Shown in pieces: positions 18,342 through 27,110 of a DNA stretch of 64,000 bases. Source of the DNA: WLWS01 sp965243105 (GTDB lineage Bacteria > Pseudomonadota > Gammaproteobacteria > Eutrophobiales > Eutrophobiaceae). The notes under the pieces are model-generated. The model ran no database searches, was not told the DNA's origin, and saw only the letters and a program-made list of their open reading frames with translations. Numbering within the stretch: the stretch's first letter is position 1; each line of letters starts with the position of its first letter. The translations under genes and the position numbers were made by a program. The stretch is from positions 62,001 through 126,000 of the forward strand of contig CBDEUC010000003.1 of assembly GCA_965243105.1 (NCBI GenBank). Reading direction: 5' to 3'.

Positions 18342-18785
18342 TCAATCATTTCTTCTTAACTTATCTCCGAGTTGGATAGAGTGCTCATCAACCTGCCCGG
18401 AATTGATCTCGAGCACAGACTCGACACGTTGTCCTGAATGAATACTATCTGTGGATAAAGGTACAGCGCCCTTGTGGATTTTTACAATTGAACCCTTTTC
18501 ATCAATAAATAGAAGGTCAAGAGGCACGTAGGTGTTTTTCATCCATATTGCCACCTTCCGGGCCGAATTATACTTCAGCAGCATGCCGCTGTTTGCCGGC
18601 AAGCTCTCCCTGAACATGAGGCCACGCCGCCTGCTGCTATCGGTATCCGCGATTTCTACCTGGTAGCTTACGCGAGCAGTATTTTCATTATATATAGTGA
18701 ACTCTCGTATCTCTGGCCTTGTCTCAGCTATAGTGCATGCAGACATTACCAGCATTAATACGAGGAATTGGCAGCTACGAAGCAA
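18342..18785 (-). CDS. DUF192 family lipoprotein
   Basis: A 147-residue protein. The signal ends in the lipobox LVMSAC, so it is a lipoprotein. The rest is a DUF192 domain with the typical segments RRGLMFRESLPANSGML, VAIWMKNTYVPLDLLFID and VLEINSGQVDEHSIQLGD. Function in this family is unknown. Solved members are small beta structures, sometimes next to stress or cold-shock genes. It is divergent from the SRPBCC gene. Confidence 0.88.
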   Translation of the reverse strand: MLRSCQFLVLMLVMSACTIAETRPEIREFTIYNENTARVSYQVEIADTDSSRRRGLMFRESLPANSGMLLKYNSARKVAIWMKNTYVPLDLLFIDEKGSIVKIHKGAVPLSTDSIHSGQRVESVLEINSGQVDEHSIQLGDKLRRND

Positions 18786-18888
18786 AACGCGGGTTCCTTA
18801 TAAATTTTTGATGACAGGCCTGTAAAACGATAACATGCTCGCTTCTTGGCTTCCTTGCAATAAAAAAGTAAAGATGGAGACAATTAAT

Positions 18889-19419
18889 ATGAACAAGAAG
18901 TCCTTTTTAACTATATTCCTGCTGCTCCTGCTGCCGGGACTGGCACTGGCCCACGGGCCTTCACGGCAAAAAGTGGAAAAAATGGTTGAGATAAATGCTT
19001 CACCTGAAAAAGTGTGGTCAATCATAAGTGAATACTGTGCCATTTCAGACTGGCACCCCATGATTGATAAGTGTGAAAGTGACGGGGGTAACGAGGTCAA
19101 AACTATCCGTACACTGACACTTGGCAATGGAGAACTGCTCAGGGAGGAATTGCTTAAATATAACCCTGAAAAAATGATGTACCAGTACATGTTCAAGGAG
19201 CCAAACCTGAAGGCTGTGCCCGTAAGTTCCTACGGCTCTACCATGATGGTAAAGCCTGGAGAGAACGGTGGCGCCATATTGATATGGAAGAGCGGTTTTT
19301 ATCGTGGATACATGAACAATGATCCACCGCCGGAGCTTAATGATGAAGCCGCCGTTGCAGCAGTGACTGCGGTGTATGAAGCAGGCATGGCAAGTATTAA
19401 AGAACTTGCCGAAAAGTAA
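18889..19419 (+). CDS. Exported SRPBCC-fold (polyketide cyclase-like) protein
   Basis: A 176-residue protein. A Sec signal peptide (MNKKSFLTIFLLLLLPGLALA) is followed by a START/SRPBCC domain of the polyketide cyclase 2 type: VEINASPEKVWSIISEYCAISDWHPMI, then alternating strands. The ATG at 18889 is preferred over the upstream one because it begins the signal peptide and has GGAG nine bases before it. Periplasmic SRPBCC proteins paired with YVTN propellers occur next to PQQ-alcohol-dehydrogenase genes in other bacteria; no such dehydrogenase is in this window. The ligand is unknown. Confidence 0.85.
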   Translation: MNKKSFLTIFLLLLLPGLALAHGPSRQKVEKMVEINASPEKVWSIISEYCAISDWHPMIDKCESDGGNEVKTIRTLTLGNGELLREELLKYNPEKMMYQYMFKEPNLKAVPVSSYGSTMMVKPGENGGAILIWKSGFYRGYMNNDPPPELNDEAAVAAVTAVYEAGMASIKELAEK

Positions 19420-19433
19420 GCGCCGCAACAACA

Positions 19434-19484
19434 AGCAACACCGATGAAAGGGTTCCTGGTAACACTCATCGGTGTTGCTTTTTT
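19434..19484 (+). terminator. Terminator-like hairpin covering the YVTN start codon
   Basis: The left arm AGCAACACCGATGA (19434-19447) is perfectly complementary to the right arm TCATCGGTGTTGCT (19466-19479), 14 bp with an 18-base loop. Six T follow at 19479-19484. The ATG of the next gene (19444) lies inside the left arm. The structure could end the SRPBCC transcript, hide the start codon, or both. Confidence 0.75.
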
Positions 19485-20391
19485 CTTTCCCCGCCTTGCA
19501 GTTTCCGAATCCTACGCAGTAGTTACAAACCAGGGGTCCAACAATGTGGCCCTGGTGGATCTCGCGACGAGAAGTGTAACCCAAACCATACCGGTGGGAG
19601 CGAAACCCGCCGGTGTCGCCATAAGCCCTGCTTCAGACAGGATCTTTGTCACGAACCCGGAAAGTAAGACCCTGTCCGTCATTGATACGGACAAGAGAGA
19701 GCAAGTCATGGAATTGCCGGTAGGTGATGGTCCAGTGGGAATCGCAATCAGCCCCGATGGAAGCGAAGTGTACGTCGCCGACTGGTACAAGCACGTTGTT
19801 ACCGTGGTAAGTACCGGGGAACTGAAAGTAAATAGAACCTTGAAGGTAGGTCTTTCGCCATCAGGGATCGCGGTATCCGGCTCTGGTAGGTATCTTTACG
19901 TGGCCAACCGGGATGACAACAACGTCATGATCATTAACCTTGAATCAGATGAAGTCGAGGACGTCATTGAAGTCGGAGAGGCCCCTTTTGGAATCACGCT
20001 ATCCTCAAGTGGCGAAGAACTTTATGTTGCCAATGTTCGAACAAACAACGTCAGCATCATTGACCTGCCAGGCAGGAAAGTTTCTTCAAGCGTTGAGGTC
20101 GGTCTGCGGCCCTATGCCATCACCACTGCGAAAGAAAAACTTTTTGTGACCAACCAGTGGGATAACAGCGTATCAGTTATCGATTTAAAATCCCGTGAAG
20201 TTATTGAAACAATTGATGTTGGCGAGTACCCGGAAGGTATCGATAGCGACAGGGATGAAAACTTTGTCTATGTTGCCAACTGGTTTGACGGCACCCTTTC
20301 AGTTATCGATACAAACTCACTGGAAGTGATCGATACGGTAAAAACGGGCGAAGGAAGCCGTGCGTTCGGAAAATTTATACTAAGCAGGTAA
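19444..20391 (+). CDS. Exported YVTN-type beta-propeller protein
   Basis: A 315-residue protein. The signal peptide (first 20 residues, MKGFLVTLIGVAFFFPRLAV) is followed by about seven repeats of some 42 residues with the pattern V.NQ.SNNV.LVDL..R.V...I.VG..P.GVAISP (YVTN/40-residue propeller). It is periplasmic and likely a binding protein. The ATG at 19444 is the only in-frame start that keeps the signal peptide, yet no Shine-Dalgarno sequence precedes it and it is buried in a 14-bp hairpin. Expression may therefore depend on translation of the SRPBCC gene 24 bases upstream, or on unfolding of that hairpin. Confidence 0.88.
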   Translation: MKGFLVTLIGVAFFFPRLAVSESYAVVTNQGSNNVALVDLATRSVTQTIPVGAKPAGVAISPASDRIFVTNPESKTLSVIDTDKREQVMELPVGDGPVGIAISPDGSEVYVADWYKHVVTVVSTGELKVNRTLKVGLSPSGIAVSGSGRYLYVANRDDNNVMIINLESDEVEDVIEVGEAPFGITLSSSGEELYVANVRTNNVSIIDLPGRKVSSSVEVGLRPYAITTAKEKLFVTNQWDNSVSVIDLKSREVIETIDVGEYPEGIDSDRDENFVYVANWFDGTLSVIDTNSLEVIDTVKTGEGSRAFGKFILSR

Positions 20392-20412
20392 ATTTCGAAG
20401 CGATTACAAATG

Positions 20413-21405
20413 TTAGCCCTGCTCCAGCAGGTTTCTCAAGTCAATGACTGCTGCATTTGCACTGGAAATATAAGATGCCATCACCAGTGAATGGTTTGCA
20501 ACGAAACCGAAACCGGTGCCGTTCAATATCATAGGACTCCACACGGTTTCCTGTGTCGCTTCAAGCTCACGAATAATCTGCTGCAGGCTCACCAGTGCGT
20601 TTTTCTTTTCCAGTACCTGCTTGAAATCGACTTCGACGGCATACAGGAATTGTAACAAGGCCCAGGCAGAACCCCGCGCCTCGTAAAACACATCATCAAT
20701 CTCCAGCCAGGGAGTCTTGACTTCCACGTTCCTTGGAGTCTGGGTTGATTTTTCCGCGGCTGAATCACCCTGCAAGTCAACATTTACCCGGTTTTGACCG
20801 ACACTTGCACTGAGACGCTGGGAAAGACTGCCCAGGCGTTTTTCAACGATAGCAAGCCAGTCGCGCAGGTTGTCAGCCCTGGCAAAAAACTGGGCATCCT
20901 GTTCATTGTCGTCGCTGAGGCGTTGGGCGTAGTTTTCAAGCGCCTCTATCCCCTTGCGATACTCACTTTCGCTGGCTGGCAGTATCCAGGACTGGGTATC
21001 AAAGTGAAGTTGCGGGTCCGCAATGGTCAAATCCGGGTCTTCTACCGACTGGGTTTGCGAACGACTGAAGTCATTACGAAATGCCCGGGCCATATCCCTC
21101 ACCTGCGTTACCACACCGAATTCCCAGTTTGGAACATTGTCCATGAATATCCCCGGTGGAAAAACATCGTTGCTGAGGTAACCACCCCTCTTGTCCAGCA
21201 CAGTTTCCATCACTCGAATGAGCGTGGTCGTAGTAACGAAGCCAGTCACCGGTTCATAATCGGCTGCAGCATGTTTCTTGGCATGGCCCACGACATCAAA
21301 ATTGTCGGGCTCGTGATCAAGAACGAAAATCAGCACCAGGATAACCAGCAGGTACACCGCGAAGGCAATACCTGCCGGACGGGCAAATCGTTGTAGCTGT
21401 TCCAT
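20413..21405 (-). CDS. DUF2333 family inner-membrane protein
   Basis: A 330-residue protein with one N-terminal membrane helix (about 13-30) followed by a long, mostly helical periplasmic part. It matches DUF2333, a family found mainly in Gammaproteobacteria with no known role. Conserved-looking segments are TTTLIRVMETVLDKRGGYLSNDV, PNWEFGVVTQVRDMARAFRNDF and a C-terminal helical bundle (about 240-325). It converges on the YVTN gene with 21 bases between stops. It is monocistronic as far as can be seen. Confidence 0.85.
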   Translation of the reverse strand: MEQLQRFARPAGIAFAVYLLVILVLIFVLDHEPDNFDVVGHAKKHAAADYEPVTGFVTTTTLIRVMETVLDKRGGYLSNDVFPPGIFMDNVPNWEFGVVTQVRDMARAFRNDFSRSQTQSVEDPDLTIADPQLHFDTQSWILPASESEYRKGIEALENYAQRLSDDNEQDAQFFARADNLRDWLAIVEKRLGSLSQRLSASVGQNRVNVDLQGDSAAEKSTQTPRNVEVKTPWLEIDDVFYEARGSAWALLQFLYAVEVDFKQVLEKKNALVSLQQIIRELEATQETVWSPMILNGTGFGFVANHSLVMASYISSANAAVIDLRNLLEQG

Positions 21406-21555
21406 TGCAGCTTTTTCCTCGCTTTTTTGATGGTCGGGCTGACCCCTTCAAAGATAGATGGGGGTACTCCCGCCGTTTTTCAATATCCCCTCAAGCCAGG
21501 CCCAGGGCTGCCGCTATAGCATTTGAACAAACAATTTATAAATCAGGCCTTTAGC

Positions 21556-21900
21556 ATGAAAATTATTTATAAATTCATGGTCGGAATGCTGCTCATCAGC
21601 AGCACTTCACTTGCCGGTGCCAAGGAAGAAAAAATGCTGGAAGGCCTTGATTGTGCGCAGCTTTACCATCTTGCCGTGCACCTTGAACCGCAATCGCGAA
21701 GACAGCAGTCCATTATTTTTAATGAAAAGAGTCGACTGATTGCGACCGCCATTGGCACCGTTGAAAACGCCGGTTTCGCCCTGTTTGGCGTCGATCTTGC
21801 CTGGACCTACTACGACGACTGGCGCCGTCTCAGGAAAAGCAGCCAGCTTGAGCTGGTACGCCACCAGATGGCTGGAAAGTTCTGCTTTGAAAAGTCCTGA
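21556..21900 (+). CDS. Small exported protein of unknown function
   Basis: A 114-residue protein starting at the ATG at 21556. A signal peptide (about 20 residues, cleaved near SLAGA) is followed by a mature part with two Cys (in GLDCAQLYH and near the C terminus in KFCFEK) that could form a disulfide. I do not recognise a family. The frame is also open from a TTG at 21523, which would only lengthen the n-region. It sits alone between the divergent DUF2333 gene and the convergent PHA synthase gene, and composition is like its neighbours. It could be a periplasmic or outer-membrane-associated small protein. Confidence 0.65.
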   Translation: MKIIYKFMVGMLLISSTSLAGAKEEKMLEGLDCAQLYHLAVHLEPQSRRQQSIIFNEKSRLIATAIGTVENAGFALFGVDLAWTYYDDWRRLRKSSQLELVRHQMAGKFCFEKS

Positions 21901-21923
21901 ATGCCCCCTGGCGGACTGTCAGC

Positions 21924-23708
21924 TTACACTCTTTGCTTTACGTAAGATCCCGGCGCGTCTTCAATAACACTGAGAGCGCAATCTCCGGGCTGCCGTGCCG
22001 CAACTTTCTCACCACTGTACTGTTCCACCCATTTGTCCCAGTCAAGCCACCATGAACCTTCATGTTGTTCAGTGCTTGCCAGCCATTCTTCCGCGGGACT
22101 GTCCGGTTTTCCCCCGGTATAAAATCCATACTTGTTTGCTGCCGGTGGATTCACAATACCGGCGATGTGCCCGGACTTGCCCAGCACAAAGCGCACCGGG
22201 CCAGCCATCAGCTGTGCACCTAGATAGGTGGATTTCCACGGGGCGATATGATCTTCCTCGGTGGAAATAAAATAGCTGGGTACCTTGATGTCACGCAAAT
22301 CTATATCGATACCGTCGATGCTCATACCACCCGGCTCCCTGAAGCGGTTTTCGAGGTACATTGTGCGCAGGTAGGTACTGTGCATTTTCGCCGGCATCCG
22401 GGTCGAGTCAGAATTCCAGTACAGCAAATCAAATGGAAAAGGTTCCTTACCGAGCAGGTAGTTGTTGACATAAAACGACCAGATCAAGTCGTTGGAGCGC
22501 AGCATATTAAAGGTCGTTGCCATCTGCGAACCGTCAAGGTAGCCACGTTCATTCATCTCATGTTCCAGCCCACTCACCTGCTGTTCATCGATAAACACAC
22601 CCAGGTCACCCGGCTCCGAAAAATCCATCAGGGTAACGTAGAACGTTGCTGACTTGATCCTCTTGTCCTGTTTCTTGTCCATGTATGCCAGCGTGGCCGC
22701 GAGCAGGGTACCGCCAATGCAATACCCGATAGCATTTAATTCGCTTTCCCCGGTCGCCTGCTCAATCGCATCAATTGCCGCCAGCGCTCCTTCCAGCACG
22801 TAGTTCTCAAAATCCTTGTCTCTAAGGCTCTCATCGGGGTTAACCCAGGACACTACAAAAACAGTATGTCCCTGTTCAAGCTGGTATCGAATCAGGGAAT
22901 TTTTTTCCTGCAAATCGAGAATGTAATACTTGTTTATCCAGGGTGGGATAATAAGCAATGGAGTCTTGTTTACTTCTTCTGTTAACGGCGTGTACTGGAT
23001 AAGCTGTAACATTTCATTTTGGAATACCACTTTTCCCGGTGTAGTTGCGACGTTTTTGCCCAGTTCAAAGGCATCCTGGTCGGTCATCCTGATCCGAAGC
23101 TGGCCCTTGTCCTTGTCAAAGTCTTCACAAAAATTCTGCAGCCCCTTGACCAGGTTTTCGCCATTGCTCTCTATGGTTGCTTCCAGCACCTGCGGGTTTG
23201 TCATTGCAAAGTTGCTGGGTGAAAAAGTATCAATGAACTGCTGGGTGTAAAATTGCAGTTTCCTTGCATCTTTCTCATCCATTCCTTCGGCATCTGCGAC
23301 CACGCTTTGAATGGCGTTAGCGGTCACAAGGTAAGATTGCTTGATAAAGTCAAAGAAAGGGTTATCTTCCCAGGCTTCGTGCTTGAATCGCCTGTCGCCT
23401 TTTTCAGGCACGGCTACCGGCTCGCTGTCCTTTCCAAGCACCCTGTTGGCGGTTCCAAGCCACAGGTTGGCATAGGCATTCCAGGCCTGCATCTGCGCCT
23501 CGACAATCTTCTCCGGGTTTTTCATCATCGAAGCTGTGAAATCGAGGTAGGCCTGGCCAAGTCCGAGGGGGTCGAGGCTACTGCTATCAGCGGCACCCTG
23601 CTGATTCAGGAAGTCCTGGAAAATATCGTGACATTGATTGGAAACTGCGGCCACCGTGTCCGCCAGTTTTCCGGGATCGAATTCGCTGCTTGAACTTGTA
23701 CTCGCCAT
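21924..23708 (-). CDS. phaC: Class I poly(3-hydroxyalkanoate) synthase
   Basis: A 594-residue polymerase that builds polyhydroxyalkanoate from (R)-3-hydroxyacyl-CoA. The alpha/beta-hydrolase triad is intact: Cys330 in the lipase-like box GYCIGGT, Asp486 in STEEDHIAPW and His514 in GKSGHIAG. The N-terminal PhaC domain (about 90-270, with IIPPWINKYYILDL) is complete, and the length is that of class I enzymes. No phaA, phaB, phasin or phaR gene is adjacent, so precursor supply must come from elsewhere. Confidence 0.95.
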   Translation of the reverse strand: MASTSSSSEFDPGKLADTVAAVSNQCHDIFQDFLNQQGAADSSSLDPLGLGQAYLDFTASMMKNPEKIVEAQMQAWNAYANLWLGTANRVLGKDSEPVAVPEKGDRRFKHEAWEDNPFFDFIKQSYLVTANAIQSVVADAEGMDEKDARKLQFYTQQFIDTFSPSNFAMTNPQVLEATIESNGENLVKGLQNFCEDFDKDKGQLRIRMTDQDAFELGKNVATTPGKVVFQNEMLQLIQYTPLTEEVNKTPLLIIPPWINKYYILDLQEKNSLIRYQLEQGHTVFVVSWVNPDESLRDKDFENYVLEGALAAIDAIEQATGESELNAIGYCIGGTLLAATLAYMDKKQDKRIKSATFYVTLMDFSEPGDLGVFIDEQQVSGLEHEMNERGYLDGSQMATTFNMLRSNDLIWSFYVNNYLLGKEPFPFDLLYWNSDSTRMPAKMHSTYLRTMYLENRFREPGGMSIDGIDIDLRDIKVPSYFISTEEDHIAPWKSTYLGAQLMAGPVRFVLGKSGHIAGIVNPPAANKYGFYTGGKPDSPAEEWLASTEQHEGSWWLDWDKWVEQYSGEKVAARQPGDCALSVIEDAPGSYVKQRV

Positions 23709-23814
23709 TGTCGGCCTCTGCCAGGTGAAATATGTTGCGGCGCAGCATAAACCGCGAAGCGACAGGTGTCAATGATTTTGGGGGCCTGCTGCAGGCCTGC
23801 AGCCGCCCCGGGCA

Positions 23815-23852
23815 TAAAAAAACCGCCTTCGAGCCGGCCGGCTCGAGGCGGT
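23815..23852 (-). terminator. Terminator after cytochrome c gene
   Basis: A GC-rich palindrome of two 15-16-base arms meeting at CCGGCCGG (23822-23852, one bulge) is followed on the - strand by a run of seven T (A-run 23815-23822 on the + strand). It lies just past the cytochrome c stop codon. Confidence 0.85.
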
Positions 23853-23870
23853 CCTGTGACGCTCAAATGC

Positions 23871-24176
23871 TTATTTCATGTTGCTGTAATAGGTAGCAAG
23901 ATTTTCAATATCTTCGTCAGTGAGGTTGGCCACCATGGGCTGCATGCTGGGATCCTTCCTGCTACCGTCTCGAAAGGCCTTGATCTGTTTTACCAGGTAG
24001 CCTTTTTTCTGGCCCGCAAGGTTTGGCCAGATATCCGCGGCACTGATGCCCTCGGGCCCGTGACACGCAGCGCATACTGCTGATTTTGCCTTTCCGGCTT
24101 CCGCATCGCCAGCCAGTGCCGGTAGCGTCATCGCTGCAAAGCTTAGTGCTGTTACTAACTTCAATATCATCTTCAT
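23871..24176 (-). CDS. Class I cytochrome c (c4/c553-like), periplasmic
   Basis: A 101-residue protein. The signal peptide ends near LPALA. One haem c site, CAACH, and a likely axial Met in DPSMQPM follow, then a C-terminal helix with IENLATYYSNMK. It resembles one half of cytochrome c4 or a small c553-type carrier passing electrons to terminal oxidases. It is monocistronic with its own terminator. No oxidase or dehydrogenase gene adjoins it. Confidence 0.92.
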   Translation of the reverse strand: MKMILKLVTALSFAAMTLPALAGDAEAGKAKSAVCAACHGPEGISAADIWPNLAGQKKGYLVKQIKAFRDGSRKDPSMQPMVANLTDEDIENLATYYSNMK

Positions 24177-24377
24177 TTGTTTCTTCCTGTCTAATAAATA
24201 ATTCTTGATTAATTCCCAGTATTTAACGGTTTTGACACGCCTCGCCTTTAGCCGTTCCCTCCCCGGCGCGGCGAATAATACTCTGTTAGTCCTACCTCGC
24301 GCAATTTTGAACCCGGCACCCGTGCTATTTTTGCCTGTCGAAACGCGTGCCTGGGGTTACTTATATCGGCATGACTC

Positions 24378-25877
24378 TCACTGGCTGGCGTCCTTCCTGT
24401 TTTGATAACAGGAAGCACCTGCGGCGATCAGGAGGTTAAGCACCAACCCGTACAGGCCCGGATGAAAACCCCATATCTTGCCGGATTCAACAAAGGCAAA
24501 GGGAACAAGGGCCAGTGTCAAAGCGCACACGAGTCCGCAAACCAGTCCCAGCAGGGTTGGAATTGTTCGTAATCCACTCCAGTGAATACCCAGCATAAAC
24601 GCTGGGACCAGCTGCACGAGTACATCAAATTTTCGATCCAGTAATTTCACCAGCGAAGCCTGCTCTTTAAGAAGGATAGCCAGGACGACCAACATCGCTA
24701 TCAAAACCCATGAGCATATTTTTGCTACCCGGGTCAGGTGTGCCTGGCTGGCATTGGGATTCAGGTAAACGCTGTAGATATCTTTTACCAGCATCGAAGA
24801 TATGGAAAGCAGGGCAGAATCCGCGGTTGACATGATGGCTGACAATATCGCCGCAAACAGTAGAACGACAAGACAGTAACCAAAGAATGAATCGCCCTGG
24901 ATGTCTCTCAGGAGCAGGCCCAGCACCTGGTCTGCCGCTGCGCCTTCAAGTCCATGTACGTAAGCCAGTGCATAAATCCCGGCAATGACCGCAATAAGGA
25001 CAGTGACAAACGGAAGAAAGGCCATCACGGCAAGGCTTCGTCGTAAAATCCTTTCCGACGCTGCCGCATAGATTCGCTGTATCGCATGGGGATAAAGTGC
25101 TGCACCCATTCCGACAATGAGTAGATAGCTTAACCACTGGCGCATTCTTGCAGCATCCGGCGGTAAAATCTTGAGTTGATAAACTTCCTGGTTTTGCAGT
25201 TGAATAGCCATGGTGGCCTGTTGCAGGGACCCGAACTTCTGGTACAGGAGAAACAGCAGGACAAAGAAACCGCACATAAGCACCATACCCTGGAGCATGT
25301 CTGTCCAGGCCACAGCTCGAATGCCGCCGAGGGTACCGTATATCACCATGATGAGGGCCAGGGCCACAACACCATAGCTAAAGGCCTGGTCTCCCATGGG
25401 TCCGGCCAGCCCCTGCACTGCCCGTCCCATGGCCATCAATTGGGCCAGGAGGAAATTTCCAAGAGCGAATACCATTACCAGGACCGCTAACAGGCTGATA
25501 ACAGGATTACCAAACCTGTCCTGGATATAATCTACGGGCGTAATATAGTTTCTTTGTTTCGCAAGACGATGCAGGCGAACGGCTATAACCTGGTAGAACA
25601 CGACGATGGCAATCATGAATTGCACGCTTAATATCCAGGAATAGCCGATGCGGTAGGTCATCCCACTGAACCCAAACAGGCTGTTTCCACTGTACTGGCT
25701 GGCATAGAGAGTTAATACAAGTACGACAAAACCGAAACCGGAGCCGGCCAGGTAAAAATCCTTCAGGGTGTTTTCACGACGTGCAGAGTAGGCACGCCAG
25801 CCAACAAGTAACAGCGAACTGATATAGAGACTGACAAATATCCAGGCACCCGGACCAAAGGGAAGCAGGGAATTCAA
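24378..25877 (-). CDS. Sodium:solute symporter (SSS family)
   Basis: A 499-residue Na+-coupled transporter with about 13 membrane helices. SSS signatures are YASQYSGNSLFGFSG in helix 2, GGIRAVAWTDMLQG and ILSAIMSTADSALLSISSMLVKDIY, which carry the usual Na+-site residues. The substrate is not predictable; PanF, PutP and acetate carriers share this fold. It overlaps the small DUF3311 gene by 4 bases (ATGA type), the typical partner of SSS carriers. A TGTATACA operator lies in front of the pair (26097-26104), tying uptake to the catabolic genes further right. Confidence 0.9.
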   Translation of the reverse strand: MNSLLPFGPGAWIFVSLYISSLLLVGWRAYSARRENTLKDFYLAGSGFGFVVLVLTLYASQYSGNSLFGFSGMTYRIGYSWILSVQFMIAIVVFYQVIAVRLHRLAKQRNYITPVDYIQDRFGNPVISLLAVLVMVFALGNFLLAQLMAMGRAVQGLAGPMGDQAFSYGVVALALIMVIYGTLGGIRAVAWTDMLQGMVLMCGFFVLLFLLYQKFGSLQQATMAIQLQNQEVYQLKILPPDAARMRQWLSYLLIVGMGAALYPHAIQRIYAAASERILRRSLAVMAFLPFVTVLIAVIAGIYALAYVHGLEGAAADQVLGLLLRDIQGDSFFGYCLVVLLFAAILSAIMSTADSALLSISSMLVKDIYSVYLNPNASQAHLTRVAKICSWVLIAMLVVLAILLKEQASLVKLLDRKFDVLVQLVPAFMLGIHWSGLRTIPTLLGLVCGLVCALTLALVPFAFVESGKIWGFHPGLYGLVLNLLIAAGASCYQNRKDASQ

Positions 25878-26074
25878 TCTTCCTCATCCTCGCCCTTGAG
25901 GAAATTCCAGGCTGTCAGGATTGATGTGGCAAGTGCCACTACAAGAGCTACAAGTACCCAGGCGGGTACTCCGAGAAGAAACGGGTGCTCCTCGCCGCTC
26001 CAGTACCACGGTATAGCCAGGACCAGCAGTACCAGGTAAGCAAGGATGTTAAAAAGGCTGGATTTGCTTTTCAT
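25874..26074 (-). CDS. DUF3311-like small membrane protein
   Basis: A 66-residue protein with two membrane helices and a charged C-terminal tail (KGEDEED). Proteins of this kind (DUF3311) are usually encoded directly before SSS symporters, as here with a 4-base overlap, and may be an accessory subunit. The ATG has no recognisable Shine-Dalgarno sequence and lies 22 bases from the TGTATACA operator, so the mRNA leader must be very short or absent. Confidence 0.75.
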   Translation of the reverse strand: MKSKSSLFNILAYLVLLVLAIPWYWSGEEHPFLLGVPAWVLVALVVALATSILTAWNFLKGEDEED

Positions 26075-26096
26075 ATGCGAGTCACAACAGCGTTTT

Positions 26097-26104
26097 TGTA
26101 TACA
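26097..26104. promoter_or_regulatory. TGTATACA operator, SSS/DUF3311 operon
   Basis: A perfect 8-bp palindrome (context TTTGTATACATTT) 22 bases before the DUF3311 start codon. It is one of eight exact copies in the window, all inside the 26-45 kb catabolic region. Confidence 0.7.
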
Positions 26105-26125
26105 TTTGCCAGCGCGCAGGCTGCC

Positions 26126-27064
26126 CTAGCTTTCCTGTACCACCGCGGCCTGGCTTTGTCGCCACTCAAGTACCATGACACCCAGTAGCGTGATTGCAAT
26201 TCCGCAATACTGGAACCAGCGCATGGACTCTCCCAGTATAAGGGCAGCCAGGATAATCGTTGATGCAGGCCCCACGGTACTTACCAGGGCCGCTCTTTGT
26301 GCGCCAATCTGTTTCACGCCTTCAGCCAGCATAAAAAGTGGCACCACCGTGACAAATACCACGAGGATGGAAAATGAGCCGATGACTTTCGAAGTAAATT
26401 CAAAATCCAGCAGCGTGTGAGTAAGGCCGTATCGAACACTTATTGCCACCGTGGCCGCAGTCATTGCATAGACGGTAAACACCACGCTACCCACCTTTTG
26501 ACCCACGATATCGTTAACCACATAGTATGCAGCGTAGGTAAAGGCGCAAAATAGCACCAGCGTCGAGCCCAGCGTATTGGCCTGCCTTAGATTGACATCA
26601 ATCACGCCGATCGCCAGCACGACGCCCGTATACGTCATTAGTAATGCCAACAACACATTTTGCGCTGGCAGCTGTCTTTTCCAGGCTGAAAAAGCGATGA
26701 CGATTATGGCTGGATAGGTATACAGCAATACCCGTTCAAGACCTGCGTCAATAAGGGTCAGGGCGTAAAAGTCGGCGCTGCCTCCTATGAAGTAACAGAA
26801 AAATCCGGCCCCCACTGCACCCGACAATGATCGCCCGTCCACCTGCAGGATCTTTTTCAATCCGACCGTGTAAATGCCCCAGAGCCAGAATAGCGGGAGT
26901 GCCATCAGTGATCGAAAAGTGATGACCTCCTGGTAATCAAGGCCTTCTGCAAACAATATCTTGGCCATGATGCCCTTGGCTGAAAGTAACACAGAGCCGA
27001 TGACCATGAGGGCCACCCCTGACCAGAATGCTGGTGGAGATTTTGTTACTGCGCTACTTTCCAT
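26126..27064 (-). CDS. EamA/DMT-superfamily transporter
   Basis: A 312-residue membrane protein with ten helices arranged as two EamA repeats. The second repeat ends with GPASTIILAALILGESMRWFQYCGIAITLLG, the characteristic loop. Members export or import amino acids, purines and other metabolites, and the substrate here is unknown. Its start codon lies only 8 bases from the ATTGTATACAAT operator it shares with the divergent GST operon, and it has no visible Shine-Dalgarno sequence. Confidence 0.88.
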   Translation of the reverse strand: MESSAVTKSPPAFWSGVALMVIGSVLLSAKGIMAKILFAEGLDYQEVITFRSLMALPLFWLWGIYTVGLKKILQVDGRSLSGAVGAGFFCYFIGGSADFYALTLIDAGLERVLLYTYPAIIVIAFSAWKRQLPAQNVLLALLMTYTGVVLAIGVIDVNLRQANTLGSTLVLFCAFTYAAYYVVNDIVGQKVGSVVFTVYAMTAATVAISVRYGLTHTLLDFEFTSKVIGSFSILVVFVTVVPLFMLAEGVKQIGAQRAALVSTVGPASTIILAALILGESMRWFQYCGIAITLLGVMVLEWRQSQAAVVQES

Positions 27065-27072
27065 ATGTTATT

Positions 27073-27084
27073 ATTGTATACAAT
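27073..27084. promoter_or_regulatory. ATTGTATACAAT operator between EamA and GST genes
   Basis: A perfect 12-bp palindrome in the 46-base gap between the divergent EamA and glutathione transferase genes. It is placed to control both directions. It is one of two full-length 12-bp copies, the other being before the racemase gene at 45375. Confidence 0.78.
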
Positions 27085-27110
27085 TTGTTAATCCACCGAC
27101 GAGGCCGAAC

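Noticed and set aside
24177..24377. Open frame 24205-24405 between cytochrome c and symporter genes
   Set aside because: It overlaps the symporter's 3' end on the other strand and has no protein features; the gap appears to hold only the cytochrome c promoter.
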